DNA of 64,000 nt from the NCBI RefSeq assembly GCF_009930815.1, contig NZ_CP022222.1:2336501-2400500 (forward strand), in the 5' to 3' direction. Made by a program: the position numbers and the translations under genes. A model generated the notes under the pieces. It was not told the origin of the DNA. It did no database searches and saw nothing but the letters and a program-made list of their open reading frames with translations. Below are positions 57,868 through 64,000 of this stretch, in pieces. The stretch comes from Bradyrhizobium sp. CCBAU 051011 (GTDB lineage: Bacteria > Pseudomonadota > Alphaproteobacteria > Rhizobiales > Xanthobacteraceae). Position 1 is the stretch's first letter, and each line of letters opens with the position of its first letter.

Positions 57868-58155
57868 TATAAAAGGAAATCAGGTAGATGCAAGTTTTTC
57901 GCAACTAGAACTGGCCCAATGTAGAGGCGGAACAAGCGCGCCCAACGCTGCGTTTTAGCCCGTTCCGGTGCTTTCCCGGGCCCTAATGCCTATGTTACAG
58001 AGCGCGCGGACCACATATGCGATTTCGGCAGAGGCTAATGCCGATAGCACCCTAAGTAGCGCCAAATTGCGGGAACATGCGTTTCCGTCGGGAAACGGGT
58101 CCGGTTCGCTCAGAAAGCGCTCCATCGGGACATCTAAGGTAGAGGCGGGATTACG
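57868..58155 (+). other. fabA upstream region
   Basis: Gene-free. It carries the fabA promoter. At 58080-58097 CGTTTCC and GGAAACG form a hairpin with a GTCG loop about 60 bases before the fabA start; then GAGGCGGG precedes the ATG. No clear FabR/FadR-type site was recognised. Confidence 0.45.
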
Positions 58156-58677
58156 ATGCTGGATCGGCGCAGCGGTTATGAATACGAGGACTTGCTGGCC
58201 TGTGGCCGCGGCGAGATGTTCGGCCCGGGCAATGCTCAATTGCCGCTGCCGCCGATGCTGATGTTCGACCGCATCACCGAGATTACCGACAAGGGCGGCG
58301 AATTCGGCAAGGGCCTGATCCGCGCCGAACTCGATGTGAAGCCGGACCTCTGGTTTTTCGGCTGCCATTTCAAGAATGATCCGGTGATGCCGGGCTGTCT
58401 CGGCCTGGACGCAATGTGGCAGATGGTCGGATTCTACCTCGGCTGGATCGGCGGCGAAGGACGCGGCCGGGCGCTGGGGCTCGGAGAATTGAAGTTCTCC
58501 GGCCAGGTGCTGCCGAACGCCCGCAAGGTTGTGTACAACATCGACATGAAGCGCGTGATGCGTTCAAAGCTGGTGCTTGGAGTCGGCGACGGCTGGCTTT
58601 CCATGGATGGCGAGATTATCTATCGCGCCAAGGATCTGAAAGTCGGGCTGTTCAAGCAGGGCACCGCGCCAGGCTGA
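58156..58677 (+). CDS. fabA: 3-Hydroxydecanoyl-ACP dehydratase/isomerase FabA
   Basis: 173 residues. Dehydrates 3-hydroxydecanoyl-ACP and isomerises the product to cis-3-decenoyl-ACP, the entry to unsaturated fatty acids. Catalytic His71 ([20 protein letters not shown]) and Asp85 match E. coli His70 and Asp84. [20 protein letters not shown] is also conserved. First gene of fabA-fabB-fabV, likely one operon (62 and 84-base gaps). Confidence 0.98.
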   Translation: MLDRRSGYEYEDLLACGRGEMFGPGNAQLPLPPMLMFDRITEITDKGGEFGKGLIRAELDVKPDLWFFGCHFKNDPVMPGCLGLDAMWQMVGFYLGWIGGEGRGRALGLGELKFSGQVLPNARKVVYNIDMKRVMRSKLVLGVGDGWLSMDGEIIYRAKDLKVGLFKQGTAPG

Positions 58678-58739
58678 GCAGCGCGATTGCGCAACGAACA
58701 TATCTTCACAGGCGAACGAAACGGTAGGGCGAGGCGATC

Positions 58740-59963
58740 ATGAAGCGGGTTGTCATTACGGGGATGGGCATTGTCTCGTCCATCGGAAACAACACCCAGG
58801 AAGTGCTTGCGAGCCTTCACGACGCGAAATCCGGCATCAAGCGCGCGGAGAAATACGCCGAGATGGGTTTTCGTTCGCAGGTGCAGGGCGCGCCGACCAT
58901 CAATGCGGCTGACGTCATCGACCGGCGCGCAATGCGCTTCCTCGGCGAGGGCGCGGCGTGGAATCACATCGCGATGGAGCAGGCGATCCAGGATTCCGGC
59001 CTGACGCCGGCGGAAGTGTCCGACGTCCGCACCGGCATCATCATGGGTTCGGGCGGGCCGTCCGCGCGCACCATCGTCGAATCGGCCGACATCACCCGCA
59101 CCAAGGGTCCGAAGCGCGTCGGGCCGTTCGCGGTACCGAAGGCAATGTCATCGACGGCGTCTGCGACGCTTGCGACCTGGTTCAAGATCAAGGGCGTCAA
59201 CTATTCGATCTCGTCGGCCTGCGCGACCTCGAATCATTGCATTGGCAATGCCTATGAGACGATTCAGATCGGCAAGCAGGATGTGATCTTCGCCGGCGGC
59301 TGCGAGGAGCTCGACTGGTCGCTGTCGGTCTTGTTCGACGCGATGGGTGCGATGTCCTCGAAATACAACGATACGCCCGCCACCGCCTCGCGCCCCTACG
59401 ACATCGGCCGCGACGGCTTCGTCATCGCCGGCGGCGCCGGCGTCGTTGTGCTGGAAGAACTCGAGCACGCCAAGGCGCGCGGTGCGCGCATCTATGCCGA
59501 AGTGGTCGGTTATGGCGCGACATCCGATGGTTACGACATGGTGGCGCCGTCGGGCGAAGGCGCCGAGCGGTGCATGCGCATGGCGATGTCGACCGTGAAG
59601 ACCCCGATCGATTACATCAATCCGCACGCGACCTCGACGCCGGCCGGCGATCCCCCGGAAATCGAGGCGATCCGAAAGGTGTTCGGCACCGGCGACAAGT
59701 GCCCGCCGATCTCGGCGACCAAGGCGCTGACTGGCCATTCGCTCGGCGCCACCGGCGTGCAGGAAGCGATCTATTCGCTTCTGATGATGAACAACGGCTT
59801 TATCTGCGAGAGCGCCCATATCACCGAACTCGATCCGGTATTCGGCGACATGCCGATCGTGCGCAAGCGCATCGACAACGCCAAGCTAGGCACCGTGCTG
59901 TCGAATTCCTTTGGCTTCGGCGGCACCAACGCGACGCTGGTGTTCAAGCGGATGGATGCTTGA
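58740..59963 (+). CDS. fabB: 3-Oxoacyl-ACP synthase I FabB
   Basis: 407 residues. Elongates cis-3-decenoyl-ACP toward unsaturated acids. Active-site Cys in [13 protein letters not shown], the two His in [14 protein letters not shown] and [14 protein letters not shown], and [26 protein letters not shown] gives a good start. It partners with FabA. Confidence 0.98.
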   Translation: MKRVVITGMGIVSSIGNNTQEVLASLHDAKSGIKRAEKYAEMGFRSQVQGAPTINAADVIDRRAMRFLGEGAAWNHIAMEQAIQDSGLTPAEVSDVRTGIIMGSGGPSARTIVESADITRTKGPKRVGPFAVPKAMSSTASATLATWFKIKGVNYSISSACATSNHCIGNAYETIQIGKQDVIFAGGCEELDWSLSVLFDAMGAMSSKYNDTPATASRPYDIGRDGFVIAGGAGVVVLEELEHAKARGARIYAEVVGYGATSDGYDMVAPSGEGAERCMRMAMSTVKTPIDYINPHATSTPAGDPPEIEAIRKVFGTGDKCPPISATKALTGHSLGATGVQEAIYSLLMMNNGFICESAHITELDPVFGDMPIVRKRIDNAKLGTVLSNSFGFGGTNATLVFKRMDA

Positions 59964-60047
59964 TTTCGCTTTTATCTCTCCTCGCTTGCGGCAAGAGGTA
60001 GGCAAGCGGCGGAGGGGGACTTTGCTACAATCCGAAACGGGGTAGGC

Positions 60048-61217
60048 ATGATTATCGAACCGCGCGTGCGAGGCTTCATCTGCACGACGGCACATCCTGT
60101 CGGCTGCGCCAAAAATGTCCGCGAGCAGATCGCCTATGTTCTCCGCCAGGGGGCTGTTCCGGAATGCCCCAAGCGCGTCGCCGTGCTGGGATGTTCAACG
60201 GGGTACGGCCTCGCGAGCCGCATCGTTGCGACCTTCGCAGGCGGAGCGGAGACCATCGGCGTGTCGCTGGAGCGCGAGCCCACGGCAACCAGAACAGGCA
60301 GCGCCGGCTGGTACAACAACCGCGCCTTCGAGATCGAGGCGCAAAAGATCGGACGATCTCCGCTCACGCTTGAGGGCGATGCTTTCTCCGACGAGCTGAA
60401 GAAGACCTTCATCGAGCGCGTGCGCGAAAAGTTCGGCCAGCTCGACATGCTGGTCTACAGCATGGCCGCGCCAGTGCGTACCGATCCGGTCACGGGCAAG
60501 ACCTATCGTTCGGCGATCAAGCCGCTCGGCGACCCCGTCGAGATCAAGACCCTCAACACGGAAACCGGCGAGGTCTACGAGACCACCATTGCGCCGGCGA
60601 GTGAGGATGAAGCGACCGCCACGGTCGCGGTGATGGGCGGCGATGACTGGAAGCGCTGGATCGATCAACTCGCGGACGCCGGTGCGTTGGCGCCGGGCTT
60701 CCGGACGCTGAACTACACCTATATCGGCAGCGAACTGACCTGGCCGATTTACTGGAAGGGCACGCTGGGGCGCGCCAAGGTCGATCTCGACAACAAGGCG
60801 GAAGCGATCCGGAGCCGCCTCGGCCAGGACGCTGCGCGCGTGGTGGCACTGAAGGCCGTGGTCACCCAGGCGAGCTCGGCAATTCCGGTGGTGCCGCTCT
60901 ATGGCACGGTGCTGTTCAAGGTCATGAAGCAGCTCGGCAATCATGAAGGCTGCATCGAACAGATCGATCGCCTGTTCCGGACCCGTCTTGGCCGGGATGC
61001 CGCAGTCGACGAGGCGCAGCGCCTTCGGGTCGACGACTGGGAGCTTTCGCCCGAAGTTCAGACGGAGGTGTCGCGCCGATGGCCGCTGCTCTCCACGGAA
61101 ACGCTCGGCGAGTTGGCGGACCTTGAAGAATACAGGAGCCAATTCCTTCGCCTGTTCGGATTTGGCATCGACGGCGTCGACTACTCGCAGGACGTAGACC
61201 CCCGCGTCGTCGCATGA
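60048..61217 (+). CDS. fabV: Enoyl-[ACP] reductase FabV
   Basis: 389 residues. NADH-dependent reduction of the 2-enoyl double bond, last step of the elongation cycle. It is FabV rather than FabI: the start MIIEPRVRGFICTTAHPVGC, GCSTGYGLASRI nucleotide loop, GGDDWKRWIDQL and the Tyr-x8-Lys pair Tyr235/Lys244 (TWPIYWKGTLGRAK) match Vibrio cholerae FabV at the same residue numbers. FabV enzymes are usually insensitive to triclosan. It is downstream of fabB, the site where I recall fabI in related rhizobia. Confidence 0.95.
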   Translation: MIIEPRVRGFICTTAHPVGCAKNVREQIAYVLRQGAVPECPKRVAVLGCSTGYGLASRIVATFAGGAETIGVSLEREPTATRTGSAGWYNNRAFEIEAQKIGRSPLTLEGDAFSDELKKTFIERVREKFGQLDMLVYSMAAPVRTDPVTGKTYRSAIKPLGDPVEIKTLNTETGEVYETTIAPASEDEATATVAVMGGDDWKRWIDQLADAGALAPGFRTLNYTYIGSELTWPIYWKGTLGRAKVDLDNKAEAIRSRLGQDAARVVALKAVVTQASSAIPVVPLYGTVLFKVMKQLGNHEGCIEQIDRLFRTRLGRDAAVDEAQRLRVDDWELSPEVQTEVSRRWPLLSTETLGELADLEEYRSQFLRLFGFGIDGVDYSQDVDPRVVA

Positions 61218-61229
61218 GCACCTAAGTTT

Positions 61230-61322
61230 CGTAGGGTGGGCAAAGGCGCATAGCGCCGTGCCCACCATCTATCACCGAACGCGCTTCTAATGGTGGGCAC
61301 GCTGCGCTTTGCCCACCCTACG
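61230..61322. repeat. Palindromic repeat, CGTAGGGTGGGCAAAG family, copy 2
   Basis: Ends CGTAGGGTGGGCAAAG and CTTTGCCCACCCTACG are inverted copies; the inner GTGCCCACCAT and ATGGTGGGCAC also pair. It fills the gap between convergent fabV and the GST gene. Confidence 0.9.
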
Positions 61323-61328
61323 GCTTTT

Positions 61329-61925
61329 TCACCCCGCCGCGATCTTCTCCGCGCGCTGGAACGCCGGGCGCGCTGCGCAACGGTCGATATAAGCGTCGAA
61401 CGACGGCCGCGGCGGCACCATCTTGAACAGGCGCACCGCGAAGTTCAGGCCTGAACCGAGCATGATGTCGGCGGCTGAAAACTTCTCGCCGAGGATCCAC
61501 GGCCCCTTCTGCAGCGCGGTATCGAGCACGTCGAAGGTCTGCGCCGCACTCCCCCACGACGCCGTGCTCGGCGGCACCTCGAGCTTGGTGAAGAGCTGGA
61601 TCAGCGCCGGCTCGATACAAGCAGGCGAGAAGAACAGCCATTGCAGATACCGCGCCCGCAGTGGATCGGTTACGGCCGGCGCGAGGTTGGTTTCCGGATA
61701 GCGGTCGGCGATGTAGGCACAGATCGCCGCCGCCTCGCCAAGCGTGGCGTCACCGTCCTTCAGCCCCGGCACCTTGCCCATCGGATTGATCGCGAGATAT
61801 TCCGGCGCCTTCTGCGCGCCCGTGGTGATATCGGTGAGCACCCGCTCGTAAGGCAGTCCGGTTTCTTCGAGCAGCCAGATGGCCGAGATGGAGCGCGAAC
61901 GGGGCGACCAGTAGAGCTGGATCAT
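61329..61925 (-). CDS. Glutathione S-transferase family protein
   Basis: 198 residues from the ATG at 61925 (GAGGAG upstream). N-terminal thioredoxin fold: MIQLYWSPRSRSISAIWLLE, with NPMGKVPGLKDGDATLGEAA giving the cis-Pro and Glu/Ala glutathione contacts. C-terminal helical domain includes ILGEKFSAADIMLGSGLNFA. Substrate unknown. The gene ends just past the repeat that follows fabV. Confidence 0.9.
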   Translation of the reverse strand: MIQLYWSPRSRSISAIWLLEETGLPYERVLTDITTGAQKAPEYLAINPMGKVPGLKDGDATLGEAAAICAYIADRYPETNLAPAVTDPLRARYLQWLFFSPACIEPALIQLFTKLEVPPSTASWGSAAQTFDVLDTALQKGPWILGEKFSAADIMLGSGLNFAVRLFKMVPPRPSFDAYIDRCAARPAFQRAEKIAAG

Positions 61926-61975
61926 TCTGTAACTCCTCTTTCGACTAGCCGAAGGTGAGTTCTGCCGGTGCGATC

Positions 61976-62800
61976 TCACTCCTGCTTTAGGTAAGCCGCG
62001 ACCGCTTTGTCCAGTCTGGCCGCAAGTAAGGCGCGGGTATGATCGCGCAGGGTCGAACTGGCGACCGCGTCCGCCGGTGATGCCGGGAAGTCTTCTGCCT
62101 CGAGCTTGGTGAGCGGGTCTTGTCCCATGCGTCCAAAGCTCCCCGCAAGGATGGCGCCCAGATCTGCAGACGGTCTTTTGGCGATGGCGAAACTCTGACC
62201 GTCAAATACCCTCACAACAAAATTGGCGAACAGGGACGTGTTGCTGAAGGGCCCCGAGCCGTGGTGAAGCACGCCAATGCCCGGGAGCGTCTGATTGGTG
62301 CCCTGCAATTGGGCTGCGTAGGTCGTGAAAACGAAATAGCGCGCGCAATTCGAACTTGCCGTGATCTGCCTGACGACGGCCGTCAGCTCTTCGTCATCGT
62401 TGCGAAACAGTCTTGTCGGAGGATGGTAATAGGGCTCGAACGCGCCCTTGGGAGAGGCGATCTTCCGCACGTTGATGCCGGGAGCGGCCGCGCGAACGCG
62501 AGCAACCACGAGATCGTCAAGGCCCCACGCGTCGATGGGTACCTCGGTCAGCTCGTTCCCGAACACCGTAAGGCCGACTTTTTGAACCGCAAACTTGCCG
62601 CCAATCGCCGAGATGATACCGATCTGGCACGGGCCGCTCTCTGGCGCGGGCTGCCTAGCAGCGGCTTTGCCCTTTGGCGTAGGCTTCTTGGCAGCAGGCG
62701 CATCGGTTTGCGTGGTCGCTCTCTGCGGAGACTGGGTTTGTGCTGATGCTGAAATGATCAAGCATGCAAGGAAAGTCGCGGCTGTGAATACTCGAAGCAT
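61976..62800 (-). CDS. Secreted protein of unknown function
   Basis: 274 residues from the ATG at 62800; ATGs at 62827 and 62869 are in frame but the start at 62800 gives the cleanest signal peptide (MLRVFTAATFLACLIISASA). A Lys/Ala/Pro/Gln-rich linker follows to about residue 55. The globular part starts near GPCQIGIISAIGGKFAVQKV and includes WGLDDLVVARVRAAAPGINV. The two cysteines (GPCQIG and SSNCARYF) could form a disulfide. I recognise no family. 50 bases before the GST start, same strand. Confidence 0.75.
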   Translation of the reverse strand: MLRVFTAATFLACLIISASAQTQSPQRATTQTDAPAAKKPTPKGKAAARQPAPESGPCQIGIISAIGGKFAVQKVGLTVFGNELTEVPIDAWGLDDLVVARVRAAAPGINVRKIASPKGAFEPYYHPPTRLFRNDDEELTAVVRQITASSNCARYFVFTTYAAQLQGTNQTLPGIGVLHHGSGPFSNTSLFANFVVRVFDGQSFAIAKRPSADLGAILAGSFGRMGQDPLTKLEAEDFPASPADAVASSTLRDHTRALLAARLDKAVAAYLKQE

Positions 62801-62893
62801 AGGAACTCGGCAAAGTGCGGGGCGCATCAGGGTCTTTACGAAACTAGAGCGTGCGCAAGCGATGCGCAAGGCGAGGATGCTTGGTGCCTCGGA

Positions 62894-63349
62894 TCAGTCG
62901 CTCTTTTTCCATCGATAATACTTCATCATAAAGCCGATCTTCGGTTCGAGCTCTTCCTTCTCGAACACGAAGCCTTCGCGCTCGTACCAGCGCCATGCTT
63001 TTTCATTCTCGCGCACGCAGCGTAGCCAGATTTCATTCGGCAGATGCTGTCGCGTGAAGGCAAGCAATTGGCGACCGAGACCATTGCCCTGATACTCCGG
63101 AGCGACAAATAGCTGGTCGAGATAGCAGTCGGGCACATCTATCGTGAGCATCGCGGCCAATTTTCTGTTGTCGTCGGCAACGTAGAGGCTCGAGCCGTTC
63201 TCCGCTCCCGCAGCGACACGCGTGCGCAACCTTGCGAGCAGGGAATCGCTGGCATCTTCCAGTCCGGTCGATACCCAACTGTTCATCCAGACCCGGGCGA
63301 CTTCGTCATATTCGTTCGGTCGGACAGGGCGGATGATGGGTTGCGGCAT
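62894..63349 (-). CDS. GNAT-family N-acetyltransferase
   Basis: 151 residues from the ATG at 63349 (MPQPIIRPVRPNEYDEVARV); a longer frame to 63436 adds non-conserved residues. The acetyl-CoA loop is VAPEYQGNGLGRQLLAFTRQ (Q/R-x-x-G-x-G/A type) and the C-terminal NEKAWRWYEREGFVFEKEE is typical. The acceptor is unknown. It is followed on the same strand by the unknown secreted gene (93-base gap). Confidence 0.9.
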   Translation of the reverse strand: MPQPIIRPVRPNEYDEVARVWMNSWVSTGLEDASDSLLARLRTRVAAGAENGSSLYVADDNRKLAAMLTIDVPDCYLDQLFVAPEYQGNGLGRQLLAFTRQHLPNEIWLRCVRENEKAWRWYEREGFVFEKEELEPKIGFMMKYYRWKKSD

Positions 63350-63530
63350 GGCGATGCTTCCAGGCTTCTCTGGCAACGGTCGGATTCGAAGCGGCCCGTC
63401 CCCCCATGAACATGGGAGGACAGTGCCGCTGCGCACGGTGCACTTTCGGCCGTAACGGCCATGTCCGCAATGCCTCCATGCAAGGTATCCGCGCGGCCGC
63501 TTCTACGGCTTTCACGGAAGGAAAGCGGCG

Positions 63531-64000
63531 TTGCTGACGCGCTGGATTCGCTCGCATCTGCTGACAAGCGCGGCTGGCCTGATCATGGCGGGCATCGGTG
63601 GACCGGCCTTCGCGCAATCCGCGATCTGGCATGCGGCGCTTTCCAATTCGCATTGGTACGTCCCGGTCCCGCAGCTCCTGGCCTATGCCGCGCCGGCAAC
63701 CGGCTTTTCCAACCCGATTGCGATCGGCGATCAAACCTTGTGGTCGCTTGGAGCGGCGACCAACGGCGCCTTCACAGGGTTCAGCAGCGCGCACCTCGCG
63801 ATCGGGCCGGCGTCGCATACCGAGCATTCAACGATCCAGGGTTTTGTCACGACGTCTGGGCAGATCACCATGGTGTTCACGCCGATTGGCGGCGGCACGC
63901 CGACCCTAGGCCTCGGCCAGATGCGCCTGATCAACGGCGTGACGCAGATGGAAATGCAGATGATCACGGGCCAAAACCTGTTGATCACGCATTGGGCCTA
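63531..64000 (+). CDS. Secreted protein of unknown function, 3' end outside window
   Basis: Open from a TTG at 63531 to the window edge, at least 156 residues; GGAAGGAAAG lies just upstream. A signal peptide is clear (RSHLLTSAAGLIMAGIGGPA, cleavage near FAQS). The mature part alternates small and hydrophobic residues: SNPIAIGDQTLWSLGAATNG, then ASHTEHSTIQGFVTTSGQIT, which suggests a beta-rich fold. No family recognised. The last codon is incomplete (TA), so it may stop at once or continue. Other starts are possible. Confidence 0.6.
   Translation, partial: MLTRWIRSHLLTSAAGLIMAGIGGPAFAQSAIWHAALSNSHWYVPVPQLLAYAAPATGFSNPIAIGDQTLWSLGAATNGAFTGFSSAHLAIGPASHTEHSTIQGFVTTSGQITMVFTPIGGGTPTLGLGQMRLINGVTQMEMQMITGQNLLITHWA

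Overview
The window is high-GC, densely coded chromosomal DNA from an alphaproteobacterium of the Bradyrhizobium/Rhodopseudomonas group. The main evidence is an Irr protein with a GCPWH haem-regulatory motif at Cys29, a CP4-like class II EPSP synthase, the trpFBA-accD-folC run, a TsaE-phosphotransferase fusion, a DivL homologue, and the palindromic intergenic repeats usual in that group. I see no prophage, insertion sequence, integrase or CRISPR array. Apart from a few accessory genes this is core genome.

Layout. 1-2.4 kb: the 3' end of rpoN, then hpf and ptsN. 2.5-5.4 kb: a chemotaxis receptor, then hsp20 with a DUF1150 gene behind a sigma-32-type promoter and a likely ROSE RNA thermometer. 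5.4-9.6 kb: the ugpBAEC-type glycerol-3-phosphate ABC importer. 9.9-13.3 kb: a CoA transferase, the divergent ohr/ohrR peroxide pair with two operator palindromes, a GIY-YIG gene, tRNA-Ala(GGC) and a FYDLN acid-domain gene. 13.4-21.3 kb: aroA, cmk, rpsA, sppA, ihfB and lapA, with a TctC-type binding protein on the opposite strand between aroA and cmk. 21.3-26.5 kb: trpF-trpB-trpA-accD-folC with overlapping starts and stops. 26.7-29.7 kb: a phosphoesterase, DUF2231, a stand-alone ATP-dependent DNA ligase and trxA.

29.8-46.4 kb is a long minus-strand block. In transcription order it holds ubiE-ubiB-coaBC-dut, then divL-(tsaE-amgK)-pilZ-murU, then addB-addA. It combines ubiquinone and CoA synthesis, dUTP hygiene, cell-cycle signalling, cell-wall recycling and double-strand-break repair. 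46.5-57.2 kb carries mutM, a GNAT gene, an orphan ParA, ggt, a degenerate trypsin-fold protein, a ThiF/MoeB-type enzyme, a divergent lysR/aldo-keto reductase pair, a 2-hydroxyacid dehydrogenase and an SH3-domain protein. 57.3-61.2 kb is irr, then divergent fabA-fabB-fabV, in which the enoyl reductase is FabV. The last 2.7 kb holds a GST-like gene, a secreted protein of unknown function, a GNAT gene and a truncated secreted protein.

The most interesting finding is CoaBC (42591-44027). Its N-terminus is a FitA-like ribbon-helix-helix DNA-binding domain. The 57-base gap upstream of the gene contains a nearly perfect inverted repeat with FitA-like half-sites, overlapping a plausible promoter. This suggests a coenzyme-A biosynthetic enzyme that represses its own gene. 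Other points of note are the DivL His-to-Tyr substitution, FabV in the fabAB cluster, a cysteine-free AddB, an AccD without its zinc ribbon, a trypsin-like protein that has lost its catalytic His, and hairpin-forming repeats at most convergent gene junctions.
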